From: an uncultured Pseudomonadota bacterium
GTDB taxonomy: Bacteria; Pseudomonadota; Alphaproteobacteria; UBA9219
Reading direction: 5' to 3'
NCBI GenBank assembly: GCA_903919315.1
Contig: CAIXHP010000030.1
Span: 1 to 64,000, forward strand
DNA length: 64,000 nt
Shown here: piece by piece, positions 8,203 to 16,478 of the stretch
Layout of the letters: each line of letters starts with the position of its first letter
Numbering within the stretch: position 1 is the first letter of the stretch
Notes under the pieces: generated by a model
Database searches by the model: none
The model's input: the letters and a program-made list of their open reading frames with translations, nothing else
Told to the model about the DNA's origin: nothing
Position numbers and translations under genes: made by a program

Positions 8203-8679
8203 CTAACGGGCTTTTCTGGGTTTCCTTTGAGCGTCCGGCGCAGGAAATTCCGTGACCAGCACTTCCGGCCTGACGTTCTTTTGGCTGACTTTGACGATGG
8301 TGGTGGCCAATTCCCGCGTCTGGGGAAACGTCAGGCCATGCTGCACCGCATCGTTATAAATAAACGTAATCCATGCTGCGATTTCCTTGGGCGTCGGCTT
8401 GGCCTTGAACTGGTCGCAGGCCTCGAACAGAAAGCCGATCACCGTTCCCATCAGTGCCTGATCGCAAGACGCTGGCACCGGCGCACCGAGATCGATATTG
8501 ACCAGATCGTTCGGCGGCACCTTGAGCGCCCCGCTCAGGCGCAGAATCCAGTCCAATGACAGCTTTCTCTTCGATTTTTCGAGGCGGCTGATCTGCGAGG
8601 GCGAGGTTCCGACCATCGCCGCCAACGCCCGTCCCGTGATGCCCTGCGCTTCGCGCAGTTCCTTGATACGATTTTTCAT
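8203..8679 (-). CDS. XRE-family phage repressor
   Basis: This 158-residue protein has a textbook Cro/C1 helix-turn-helix at residues 4-60 (REAQGITGRALAAMVGTSPSQISRLE). A short C-terminal region follows without the LexA-like Ser-Lys protease motif, so it is probably not cleaved during the SOS response. It is transcribed away from the primase and replication genes, the standard place for the lysogeny repressor. Inverted repeats in the upstream gap (8712-8733, 8802-8850) are candidate operators. Confidence 0.85.
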   Translation of the reverse strand: MKNRIKELREAQGITGRALAAMVGTSPSQISRLEKSKRKLSLDWILRLSGALKVPPNDLVNIDLGAPVPASCDQALMGTVIGFLFEACDQFKAKPTPKEIAAWITFIYNDAVQHGLTFPQTRELATTIVKVSQKNVRPEVLVTEFPAPDAQRKPRKAR

Positions 8680-8978
8680 GCCTAAAAGATTCCTACAAAA
8701 ACAGCGTCGATCCTTGGGAATATATCACCAAGGTGGTTTCATGTTAATTACCAAATCAGCAATACCTATTTCAAGCCATAAATTGCCTTTTAAATGTTTT
8801 ATGCAACAAATCTACGGTTAACAGACTTTTCGTTACCCTTTTTTGTTGCAATAGGATTACCACTTTGGCAATATGTGACCACAGCAGCCGCTTTGATTTC
8901 CAGAACCTCCGGTCAACCCTCCTTGTGACCGCCCTCTTCGGACTTCGGCAAGGCTTTGTTTTTTCTCTATTTTTAGGT
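8680..8978. promoter_or_regulatory. Repressor/replication divergent control region
   Basis: This AT-rich gap between repressor and primase holds a CCTTGG-N10-CCAAGG inverted repeat (8712-8733) and a widely spaced perfect pair TGCAACAAA (8802-8810) / TTTGTTGCA (8842-8850). Both are candidate repressor operators and could support looping. No convincing gene lies here. Confidence 0.5.
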
Positions 8979-10058
8979 ATGGCCATGGACGAACGTATGG
9001 ATAATGCGGGCGCTTTCGCGCCTTTTTTCAAGACTGCACTGCCGCAAGCGAGCCTGACGGGGCTGCGCCCGCCATTCTCCGAAAAGGAGATCAAGCAAGC
9101 GCGCGCGAAGCACAATCTGGTGAGCCTGATCGGCGCGCAAGTCGCTTTGACGCAATTGGGCATGGAGTGGGTCGGCCTTTGCCCGTTCCATCATGAAAAG
9201 ATCGTTCCGACGCTTTCGGTCGTGCCTGAGAAAGGCGTTTATCTCTGCCGCAGCTGCGGCGCTTGCGGCGACGCGCTGACATGGCTGATGCAGACCGAGA
9301 ATATCAGCTTTCGCCAAGCGGTCGAGATTTCCCTCAAAAAGCCGGTCGCACTGCCGGTGCAGAAACAGCAAGCCATTCGCGCTGCGCTCGAAGCCGCATC
9401 GCCGCCGCCATCGGACGCCTTCAACAAGCAGCGCAAATTCGCGCTGGCGCGGCGGCTGTGGGACGAAAGCCATCCCGCCACCGGCACGCTGGTCGAGCGT
9501 TATCTCTTCACACGCGGCTTGCTGTTTGATGGCGCAGTGCCGGATGTCTTTCGTTTCCACCCCAAACTCATGCATGAGCCGAGCCATCAGTGCTTTCCGG
9601 CGATGGTGTCCGCCGTGCAGCATCCCGATGGCCAACTCGCGGGCATTCACCGCACCTATCTCGCGCCGGACGGCAACGGCTTGGCGGAAGTCTCGGTGGG
9701 CGGCGTTCGCCGCATGCTCGGCGAATGTTTCGGCGGCCACGTCCATCTCGGCGCAGGATCGCTCGACCGCATCGCCATCGCCACGGGCATCGAGATCGCC
9801 TTGACGGTCGCGCAAGCCTGTCCCGATCTCACCGTCTGGGCTTGCATGTCGATTGGCAATCTCAAGGCGGCGGTGCCATCCACAGTCAGCGAAGTCATTC
9901 TTTGCGTCGACAGCAATAACCGCGATCCCCATATGGCGGAACGCATGTTGGCCGAAGCGGCGCGGGAGCATGAGGCGCGCGGCCAGAAGGTGCGGATCGC
10001 CCGTTCACCGCAGGGGATGGATTTCAACGACGTTATTCTCGCAGGACAGGCCGATTGA
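8979..10058 (+). CDS. Phage DNA primase with CHC2 zinc finger and Toprim-like domain
   Basis: This is about 359 residues from the ATG at 8979; the frame continues upstream to 8865 but lacks a good start there. A CPFHHEKIVPTLSV segment followed by YLCRSCGACGD is the CHC2-type zinc site that binds single-stranded template. The later IATGIEIALTVAQ and VILCVDSNN segments match the Toprim metal-binding core. It synthesises RNA primers for prophage replication. There is no helicase domain, unlike P4 alpha protein, so it would rely on a separate helicase. The next gene starts inside its stop codon. Confidence 0.85.
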   Translation: MAMDERMDNAGAFAPFFKTALPQASLTGLRPPFSEKEIKQARAKHNLVSLIGAQVALTQLGMEWVGLCPFHHEKIVPTLSVVPEKGVYLCRSCGACGDALTWLMQTENISFRQAVEISLKKPVALPVQKQQAIRAALEAASPPPSDAFNKQRKFALARRLWDESHPATGTLVERYLFTRGLLFDGAVPDVFRFHPKLMHEPSHQCFPAMVSAVQHPDGQLAGIHRTYLAPDGNGLAEVSVGGVRRMLGECFGGHVHLGAGSLDRIAIATGIEIALTVAQACPDLTVWACMSIGNLKAAVPSTVSEVILCVDSNNRDPHMAERMLAEAAREHEARGQKVRIARSPQGMDFNDVILAGQAD

Positions 10059-11020
10059 ATGTCCTTGATCTCTTCTCCGGCCTTGGCGGCTTTTCGCTCG
10101 GTCTCACACGCGCTGGCTTGCGCACCGCAGCCTTCTGCGAGATCGATCCCTATTGCCGCGCCGTCCTCGCCGAGCGCTGGCCCGGCGTTCCCATCCACGG
10201 CGACGTGCGCAAGCTCGACGGCAGGACGTATCGGGGAACAGTTGACGTTATTTGCGGGGGCTACCCCTGCCAGCCCTTCAGCATGGCAGGACAGCGCCGT
10301 GGCGCGGAAGATGAAAGACATCTCTGGCCGGAGATGCATCGCCTTATACGAGAAGTCAGGCCGCGATGGCTCGTTGCCGAAAATGTTGCTGGCCATATTA
10401 GCCTCGGTTTCGACGAAGTTGCCGCATCGCTGGAAGCTGAAGGCTTCGCCGTCTGGCCGTTTGTTATTCCAGCTTGCGCCGTTGGCGCTCTCCACCGGCG
10501 CGACCGACTTTGGCTTGTGGCTCACGCCTCGGGCGCGGGAAAGCTGCGAGAAGCAGGAGAGCTTCCTGAAACGCAACGGCGACCGCACGGCGCGGTGTCA
10601 CGGCAGCCTGTCGGCGCAAGTGCTGTGGCCGACGCCTGCGGTGCGGGGCTTTACCAACGACGGCTCGCTGGCGATGCTGAAGGAGAAATGCCAGAGCCGC
10701 GAGGAATGGGCGGCGATGGCCTACCGGGCGGGAACGTCCCAGAAACAGAAATTGTGGCCGACGCCGAACGCCAGCGATTGCCGGGATCGCGGCAACATGA
10801 GTCAGCCGGTCATCCAGCGCCGCGCCACGCAGGGCAAGCAGCTGAATTTGAGCATGGTGGTCTCGCCGACCAGTGGGCAGTTGAACCCGCTGTGGGTCGA
10901 GTGGCTCATGGGATACCCCATCGGGTGGAGCGCCTGCGCGCCCTCGGCAACGCCATCGTCCCGCAAATCGCGGAACTCATCGGGCGCGCCATCCTCGCCT
11001 ACGAATCCTCCTATGAATGA
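10055..11020 (+). CDS. C5-cytosine DNA methyltransferase
   Basis: This 321-residue protein begins at a TTG overlapping the primase stop (TTGA). Dcm-family motifs are in order: motif I DLFSGLGGFSLGL (residues 5-17), catalytic PCQPFS with Cys72, ENV at 109-111, the RRDRLW motif near 150, and a C-terminal RALGNAIVPQIAELIG motif X. It transfers a methyl group to C5 of cytosine in a short unknown target, probably protecting phage DNA from host restriction. The target-recognition segment (about 165-270) is compositionally odd, and the same DNA is open in a second frame for its whole length. Confidence 0.9.
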   Translation: MNVLDLFSGLGGFSLGLTRAGLRTAAFCEIDPYCRAVLAERWPGVPIHGDVRKLDGRTYRGTVDVICGGYPCQPFSMAGQRRGAEDERHLWPEMHRLIREVRPRWLVAENVAGHISLGFDEVAASLEAEGFAVWPFVIPACAVGALHRRDRLWLVAHASGAGKLREAGELPETQRRPHGAVSRQPVGASAVADACGAGLYQRRLAGDAEGEMPEPRGMGGDGLPGGNVPETEIVADAERQRLPGSRQHESAGHPAPRHAGQAAEFEHGGLADQWAVEPAVGRVAHGIPHRVERLRALGNAIVPQIAELIGRAILAYESSYE

Positions 11021-11033
11021 GGCGGTGTCATGA
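10059..11033 (+). other. Second open frame overlapping the cytosine methyltransferase (possible overprinted gene)
   Basis: A 324-codon frame starts 4 bp after the methyltransferase start and ends beyond it. It encodes motifs that I recall from a separate group of phage methyltransferase-associated proteins: LWLTP and LWPTP blocks (about 10513, 10623, 10752) and LNPLWVEWLMGYPIGW (10881-10928). The same bases give real Dcm motifs in the other frame. It may be an old frameshift-derived relationship, a real overprinted gene or a database artefact. I do not claim that it is translated. Confidence 0.3.
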
Positions 11034-12061
11034 ACAACGCCAATCCATGGAGCAAGTTTTTCTGGAATGACTGGGAATGCGACCCAGCTTTACGCTTGTG
11101 CCCGCTGGCGGCACAGGGCCTCTGGATGCGGCTCCTCTGCATCGCGGCAAAATCCAGCCCGACCGGCTTCGTAGCCATAGCAGGACGACCTTGCGCCTCA
11201 ACGGACATCGCTCGCTTGACCGGTGTTTCCGAACAGGAGGTCGAATCGCTCCTTGGCGAGCTTTCTCGGAACGGCGTTTTTTCCCGTGATGCCCAGGGCC
11301 GCATCTATTGCCGACGCATGGTGCGCGACAACCGAAAGCGCGCCAAACAACGTCAAAATGGCGCGAAAGGCGGCCAGTCCAGCTACTTGAATGGCAAAGG
11401 AATTTTCTCGCCGCCCGAGCAAACGCCCGAGCGCCCACCTGAGCAACCTTCCGAGCCCCAGAAGCCAGAGTCCATATTCCACTTACCAGATAAGAGTCCC
11501 CCGAAAGGGCCCCCCACGGTTTTATCGCCGCCGCCGAAAGCGAAGCCGAAAGCGGAAGTCATCGCGCTATCGTCCGACTGGGCGTTGCCCGACGCATGGC
11601 GGGAGATCGCGCAGAACCGTGGCTGGGGTCTTGCCGCCATCGACCGGCAGGCGGTGAAGTTCAAGCAGTATTTCGGGTTCGGCAAAGGCGTCGGCACCAA
11701 GCGCAGTGAAAAAGGCTGGGGTCAATCGTGGCTCAACTGGCTCGACCGCGAGTTGAAAAGAAATCCCGATGCAGCGACGTTTGGCAAAGAGGACGATCCG
11801 GCAGCATCGGCGTTTGTCAGCGCGAGCGCCGTGCCGGAAGCGATCCGCGTTCGTCTGCGAACTCAGTTTTTGTTCAGCGATAATTATATTCAGCGATGGT
11901 TCAGCGCCTGCATCTTCGATCTTGAGCGCGGCTTGATTTTCGCGCCGACGAATTTTCATGCGGATTATCTTCGCAACAACTGCGCTGAATCCATCAACCG
12001 CGCTTTGGGCCGCGAGATGAAAATCATCGTGCGGAAAATGCCAGCGGAGACCGCGTCATGA
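11030..12061 (+). CDS. Phage replication protein: winged-helix N-terminus, DnaA-N-like C-terminus
   Basis: This 343-residue protein has an N-terminal domain (1-110) that starts NPWSKFFWNDWE and contains a helix-turn-helix-like STDIARLTGVSEQEVESLL. A Pro-rich linker (about 125-185) follows. The last ~70 residues (FSDNYIQRWFSACIFDLERG, then a hydrophobic APTNFHADYL segment) resemble the DnaA N-terminal domain that contacts helicase. It is likely the origin-binding or helicase-loading factor of the prophage. A closely related gene begins at 63811 in the next element. Confidence 0.75.
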   Translation: MNNANPWSKFFWNDWECDPALRLCPLAAQGLWMRLLCIAAKSSPTGFVAIAGRPCASTDIARLTGVSEQEVESLLGELSRNGVFSRDAQGRIYCRRMVRDNRKRAKQRQNGAKGGQSSYLNGKGIFSPPEQTPERPPEQPSEPQKPESIFHLPDKSPPKGPPTVLSPPPKAKPKAEVIALSSDWALPDAWREIAQNRGWGLAAIDRQAVKFKQYFGFGKGVGTKRSEKGWGQSWLNWLDRELKRNPDAATFGKEDDPAASAFVSASAVPEAIRVRLRTQFLFSDNYIQRWFSACIFDLERGLIFAPTNFHADYLRNNCAESINRALGREMKIIVRKMPAETAS

Positions 12062-12318
12062 GCGCCAGCCCCGCCATACGCAGGCGTCCGACCCGCTTGG
12101 GGCCGCAATACTGCACTGCACAACAGATAAAATTTTACGCACATTGTTGGCTTTCTCATCGCGGCGTATGTCGCGTCCCACAAGACAGCCATGAATATTC
12201 ACCGGTTATCGCCATAAACCATGAAATTACTAACAAAATCGAAATGATAATGCGCGATAATAGCACGATAGGAAATATGGTTTTGCGCGGCGCTACGACA
12301 GGAGCGCTCCGTGGCTAA
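12058..12318 (+). CDS. Possible small gene after the replication protein
   Basis: An 86-codon frame starts in an ATGA overlap with the replication gene and ends 8 bp inside the next gene, filling the gap exactly. The first third is basic; the rest has no recognised domain and AT-rich codons. Coupled overlaps at both ends favour a real gene, the odd composition argues against. It might alternatively hold an origin or promoter. Confidence 0.35.
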   Translation: MSASPAIRRRPTRLGPQYCTAQQIKFYAHCWLSHRGVCRVPQDSHEYSPVIAINHEITNKIEMIMRDNSTIGNMVLRGATTGALRG

Positions 12319-12799
12319 ACGTCGAAACAAACGCAAGGTATTGGCAGCCCGGCAAGGGGAGCTTGCAACCATGGAACGGCAGCATCAGCAAGGCGGGGTT
12401 AAAAGCGAGGTCGTCGACCGCGATCTGCGTGGCAATGTCTATCAGCGCCGCCACCGCGCCGTCTATGAGTGCATGCTCGATAGCTACCATGCGCAAGGCA
12501 ATCTCACCCAAAGCGAATACGAAGCAGGCATGAAGTTCCGCCGTGCTTATCTGCGCGCCGTGTTTCGCATGGCCGTCGAAGACGAGGGCGACTCCTCGGC
12601 CTACGATCCTGAAATGGCGCTGCTTATGGTGCCGATTAGCGAACAGTTGCTGCGCGATGCCTATGCCACGATGACGCAGCCGCAGCAGATGGTCGCCATC
12701 GCCGTGTGCGGCCACGACCAGAACGCAGGCAACAGCGACCGCATCGAGACTCTGCATCGCGGTCTGGAGCGTTTGGCAACGTTGTGGAAGATCCGCTAA
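12311..12799 (+). CDS. Hypothetical phage protein
   Basis: This 162-residue protein starts at GTG. It has a basic N-terminus (AKRRNKRKVLAARQG), a long helical region (NVYQRRHRAVYECMLDSYHAQGN) and a later segment LLMVPISEQLLRDAYATM. The size, position at the end of the early region and helical, basic character recall late-gene antiterminators or sigma-like proteins, but I recognise no family. It is followed by a terminator-like hairpin at 12876-12909. Confidence 0.7.
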   Translation: MAKRRNKRKVLAARQGELATMERQHQQGGVKSEVVDRDLRGNVYQRRHRAVYECMLDSYHAQGNLTQSEYEAGMKFRRAYLRAVFRMAVEDEGDSSAYDPEMALLMVPISEQLLRDAYATMTQPQQMVAIAVCGHDQNAGNSDRIETLHRGLERLATLWKIR

Positions 12800-12875
12800 A
12801 ACTATTTTTCATTTAGCCGCTTGACTATCCCACATTTGGTAGGTAGGTTTTAGATAACGTTGCGAGACGTGGATC

Positions 12876-12909
12876 AAAAGCTGCCGAAGAAATTCGAGCG
12901 GCTTTTTTG
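12876..12909 (+). terminator. Rho-independent terminator after the early operon
   Basis: An imperfect hairpin (AAGC-TGCCGAA against TTCGAGCGGCTT) is followed by TTTTTT at 12902-12908. A second hairpin, CCCGTTTT (12913-12920) with AAAACGGG (12937-12944), lies just downstream. Together they would stop transcription after the gene ending at 12799. Confidence 0.6.
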
Positions 12910-13091
12910 TTGCCCGTTTTCTGTCATGCAAAGCAAAAAACGGGGCGATGTTTATCTCTGATTGCGCATCCCTCGCCGCCGCGTTTGATCGCACAAACCC
13001 AAGGTTTTCAGCCATTTCTGGGTCCCTCCTGGCCAAAAACGTATGCGGGCGCGCAAGGCATTCAATTTCGCTAGCGCCACGCGATTTCAAC

Positions 13092-13146
13092 GGGTTACAT
13101 CAGGTTACACGGTTACGACGGTTACAAAAGTTACATCGGGTTACAA
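13092..13146. repeat. Cluster of six GGTTAC-type repeats (iteron-like)
   Basis: TTAC occurs at 13095, 13105, 13113, 13122, 13131 and 13141, each within GGTTAC, AGTTAC or the like, spaced 8-10 bp apart. It lies in the ~350-bp non-coding gap between the early operon and a secreted protein. Short direct repeats at this place could be binding sites for the replication protein or for a regulator. The rest of 12945-13091 shows nothing clear. Confidence 0.5.
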
Positions 13147-13566
13147 TCAAGGTACGGATTTTGGAAAAACCAAATCCTCTTCTCGCTTTCCGTTGTCATA
13201 AGAAACCGTCGCGCTTTCATGGCCGGTGTTCAGATTACGGATGTAAGAAATGAAAACCGCATCGCCCTCTCGGTCAGTCATGGGCCAGCTTTTCGCAACA
13301 TACTCTCGCTCCTTCCAGAGAAAGACCGGGCAAACGCGCTCTTTGATGGAATCACAAATATACTGCAATTGACGAACGATCTGCGCAGGCGCGGTGGTGT
13401 CGTGAGCGTCATGCAAAACGTAAAGCTGCGCCTTTCCTTGGACGCGGACGAAATCAATGTTCGCGGCCTTGGGGTCATCCGCTGCGCGGGCAACAGGCGC
13501 TAGAGATAGACCCCCTGTAAAGATCAACGCGGCAACGCCAAATCCAACAATTCTGAAAACTTTCAT
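13147..13566 (-). CDS. Secreted hypothetical protein (prophage moron)
   Basis: This 139-residue protein has a clear signal peptide: MKVFR, a hydrophobic core to about residue 22, then APVARAADD with an AxA cleavage site. The mature ~110 residues have two Cys (YICDSIKERVCPVF) that could form a disulphide and no known domain. A strong GAGGAGG site precedes the ATG. It is transcribed opposite to the phage genes, only 15 bp from the divergent methyltransferase start, as expected of a lysogen-expressed moron. It probably acts in the periplasm. Confidence 0.75.
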   Translation of the reverse strand: MKVFRIVGFGVAALIFTGGLSLAPVARAADDPKAANIDFVRVQGKAQLYVLHDAHDTTAPAQIVRQLQYICDSIKERVCPVFLWKEREYVAKSWPMTDREGDAVFISYIRNLNTGHESATVSYDNGKREEDLVFPKSVP

Positions 13567-13581
13567 GGCAGGTACCTCCTC

Positions 13582-14961
13582 ATGGAAAACCTTCGGCTGG
13601 CCAAGCGAATCGAATTATGGCCAACGGAAAAACTTATACCTTATGTGCGCAATCCACGCACGCATTCGGAAGAACAAGTCAGCCAGATCGCGGCCAGCAT
13701 CGTCGAGTTCGGTTTTCTCAATCCGATCCTTATCGACACCAACGCCGGGATCATTGCCGGGCATGGCCGTTTACAAGCGGCCAAGAAGCTGGCGCTTCCT
13801 GTTGTGCCAGTCGTCATCCTCGATCACCTGACAAAGACGCAGAAACGCGCCTATGTCATCGCCGATAACAAACTGGCGCTCAATGCCGGATGGGATGAAG
13901 AAGCGTTGGCCGCCGAGATGCACGCGCTGAACAGCGAACGGTTTGAATTGGCGCTCACCGGCTTCGATGATGCCGAGTTGGAACAGCTTATGGCTCCGCT
14001 CGATGATGTAGAAACTGGCAATGGCGCGCAAGACGAGGCGGAAGAAACCGTTGCCTCAGAACCAAAAAAGCGCGTCAGCCGTCCGGGCGACCTCTGGCAG
14101 ATTGGCAAGCATCGCTTGCTGTGCGGCGACAGCACCGATGCTGCCGCCATCGCGCAATTGATGGATGGCGAACAGGCAGCGTTGCTGTTTACCAGCCCGC
14201 CCTATGGCAATCAACGCGATTACACGACTGGCGGCATTTCGGATTGGGATGCGCTGATGCGCGGCGTCTTTGCTAATGCGCCGATGCGCGAGGATGGGCA
14301 GATGCTGGTCAATCTCGGCCTGATCCATAAAGACGGCGAATGGCTTCCGTATTGGCAAGGCTGGCTCGACTGGATGCGGGTGCAGAAGTGGCGGCGTTTC
14401 GGTTTGTATGTCTGGGATCAAGGCGCTGGCATGCCCGGTGACTGGGCGGGACGGTTTGCCCCGTCCTTTGAATTGGTATTTCACTTCAACCGGCAATCGC
14501 GCAAACCCAACAAGATCGTGCCGTGTAAAACAGCAGGAGAAATCGGCCACGCGCCGGGAACAGCGGCCATGCGGCAGAAAGACGGCTCGTTCAACGCGTG
14601 GACACATGGCGGACAGCCAACCCAACCGTTCCGCATCCCCGATAGCGTCATCCGCATCGAGCGTCACCACGGCGCGGTCGGCACCGATCTCAGTCACCCT
14701 GCACCGTTTCCGGTCAAACTCGCGCAGCATGTCATGGAAGCCTACAGCGATGAGGGCGAGATTGTCTTCGAACCTTTCTGCGGCTCTGGCACCTCCCTCA
14801 TCGCCGCGCAGAAACTCAAGCGCCGCGTCTATGCCTCAGAGATCGCACCCGACTATTGCGACGTGACGGTAGAGCGCTGCCGCGAATGGTATCCCGATCT
14901 GCCGATCACGCTTGACGGAATATCTTATGAAGACGTTGCGGCAGAAAGGCTGGCAGCATGA
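13582..14961 (+). CDS. ParB-domain DNA methyltransferase 1
   Basis: This 459-residue protein has a ParB/Srx-like N-terminal domain (1-100: EKLIPYVRNPRTHSEEQ, GFLNPILID, GHGRLQAAKKL) and a C-terminal beta-class amino-methyltransferase domain. The catalytic motif is TSPPYG and the SAM-binding motif FEPFCGSGTS, with LCGDS before the catalytic motif. It should methylate adenine N6 or cytosine N4. The fused ParB domain is typical of phage orphan methylases. The start is read from the ATG at 13582. It overlaps the next, paralogous gene by ATGA. Confidence 0.9.
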   Translation: MENLRLAKRIELWPTEKLIPYVRNPRTHSEEQVSQIAASIVEFGFLNPILIDTNAGIIAGHGRLQAAKKLALPVVPVVILDHLTKTQKRAYVIADNKLALNAGWDEEALAAEMHALNSERFELALTGFDDAELEQLMAPLDDVETGNGAQDEAEETVASEPKKRVSRPGDLWQIGKHRLLCGDSTDAAAIAQLMDGEQAALLFTSPPYGNQRDYTTGGISDWDALMRGVFANAPMREDGQMLVNLGLIHKDGEWLPYWQGWLDWMRVQKWRRFGLYVWDQGAGMPGDWAGRFAPSFELVFHFNRQSRKPNKIVPCKTAGEIGHAPGTAAMRQKDGSFNAWTHGGQPTQPFRIPDSVIRIERHHGAVGTDLSHPAPFPVKLAQHVMEAYSDEGEIVFEPFCGSGTSLIAAQKLKRRVYASEIAPDYCDVTVERCREWYPDLPITLDGISYEDVAAERLAA

Positions 14962-16163
14962 ACGCGCTTATCGTCGAACAATGGCCTATCGAACGGCTTA
15001 TTCCTTATGCGCGCAATCCGCGCAAAAATGACGAGGTGGTCGATAAGATGGCCGCAGCCATTCAAGAGTTCGGCTTTCGCATTCCCATCGTTGCCCGGTC
15101 GGATGGTGCTGTGGTCGATGGCCATCTGCGGCTTAAAGCGGCGCAACGTCTCGGCCTGACCGAAGTGCCGGTCGCACTGGCCGACGATCTCAGCGAAGCG
15201 CAGATCAAGGCGTTCCGACTGCTTGCCAACCGTTCGGCCTCATGGGCGGAATGGGATAATGACTTGCTGGAACTGGAATTGGAAGACTTGCAGGATCTTG
15301 GCTTCGACCTTGCGCAGACCGGTTTCAGTGATGCGGAACTTGCAGAACTGCTGGATGACGGCGAGGCCGCCGCAGGCCACACCGACGAAGATGCGGTGCC
15401 GGAAGCGCCTGTCGTTCCTGTCACCAAGCTCGGCGATATGTATCTGCTCGGCAATCATCGTTTGCTCTGCGCCGACAGCACCGTACTGGCCAACGTTGAA
15501 AAACTTCTCGACGGCGCGCTGGCCGATATGGTGTTTACCGACCCGCCCTATAACGTCGATTACGGCAATGCGGCAAAAGATAAAATGCGCCACAACAAGC
15601 GTACCATCATCAACGACAATCTCGGCGAAGGCTTCGAACGCTTTCTCTATGATGCTTGCGTCAATATGCTGACCGTCTGCAAAGGCGCGGTTTATATCTG
15701 CATGTCATCAAGCGAATTGCACACGCTGGAAAAAGCCTTCATCGAAGCAGGCGGCAAATGGTCGACCTTCGTCATCTGGGCCAAGAACCATTTCTCGCTG
15801 GGCCGCTCGGATTATCAGCGCCAGTATGAGCCGATCCTCTACGGCTGGAAGCAAGGCACCGACCATTTCTGGTGCGGCGCGCGCGACCAAGGTGATGTGT
15901 GGTTCGTCAACAAGCCCAACAAGAACGAATTGCACCCGACGATGAAGCCGGTCGAACTGGTCGAACGCGCCATCCGCAACAGCAGCAAAAGCCGCGATAT
16001 CGTCCTCGACTGCTTCGGAGGCTCCGGCACCACGCTGATCGCTTGCGAGAAACAGGGACGCCAGTGCCGGATGCTGGAGCTTGACCCCAAATATTGCGAC
16101 GTGATTGTAAAACGGTGGGAAGAGTTCACCGGGCAGAAGGCGGAGTTGGCCGTCTTCGCTTAA
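14958..16163 (+). CDS. ParB-domain DNA methyltransferase 2
   Basis: This 401-residue protein has the same layout as its upstream neighbour: ParB-like domain (ERLIPYARNPRKNDE, DGHLRLKAAQRLG), then a methyltransferase domain with LCADS, TDPPYNVDYG and LDCFGGSGTT. The DPPY motif marks an N6-adenine (or N4-cytosine) enzyme. Sequence divergence from copy 1 implies a different target. Together with the cytosine methylase the prophage could place three modification patterns. Translationally coupled to copy 1. Confidence 0.92.
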   Translation: MNALIVEQWPIERLIPYARNPRKNDEVVDKMAAAIQEFGFRIPIVARSDGAVVDGHLRLKAAQRLGLTEVPVALADDLSEAQIKAFRLLANRSASWAEWDNDLLELELEDLQDLGFDLAQTGFSDAELAELLDDGEAAAGHTDEDAVPEAPVVPVTKLGDMYLLGNHRLLCADSTVLANVEKLLDGALADMVFTDPPYNVDYGNAAKDKMRHNKRTIINDNLGEGFERFLYDACVNMLTVCKGAVYICMSSSELHTLEKAFIEAGGKWSTFVIWAKNHFSLGRSDYQRQYEPILYGWKQGTDHFWCGARDQGDVWFVNKPNKNELHPTMKPVELVERAIRNSSKSRDIVLDCFGGSGTTLIACEKQGRQCRMLELDPKYCDVIVKRWEEFTGQKAELAVFA

Positions 16164-16462
16164 GGCATATAGATCACATACTGCAAGCCCATGTTGTCGA
16201 TGCTGGCTCCTTTGAAGCCAAACTCGGCGGCGCTGTCGCAGACAATGGAAGGGCATCGGCTGCCAAACATGCAGCGACCGCTGTAAGAAAAGTCGATGGC
16301 GTAGCCTTCCCTGATCGCCTTCTCGCAAAAGCGGATTTGGTTGGGACGCAGGCTGCTGAAAATCTCCTGCGCCTTGGCCTCTAACGCGGCAGCGTGAAGA
16401 TGGTCATACTGTTCGGCGATCTGATCTTGGACAACGGCCTTGGTAAGTTTACGATTAGTCAT
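16160..16462 (-). CDS. Hypothetical small phage protein
   Basis: 100 residues from the ATG at 16462, preceded by AAGGAG. It overlaps the end of methyltransferase 2 by four bases in convergent orientation. It has a helical N-terminus and a Cys-containing RCMFGSRCPSIVC segment that might bind metal or be structural. It belongs to a minus-strand group of four small genes (16160-17731). Confidence 0.65.
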   Translation of the reverse strand: MTNRKLTKAVVQDQIAEQYDHLHAAALEAKAQEIFSSLRPNQIRFCEKAIREGYAIDFSYSGRCMFGSRCPSIVCDSAAEFGFKGASIDNMGLQYVIYMP

Positions 16463-16478
16463 GACACGCTCCTTGCGG

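Noticed and set aside
12809-13090. 93-codon minus-strand frame in the early-region gap
   Set aside because: Overlaps two terminator-like hairpins and has no ribosome site or recognisable pattern.
13092-13146. CRISPR array
   Set aside because: Repeat unit is only about 6 bp with 8-10 bp period and no spacers or cas genes; iteron-like instead.
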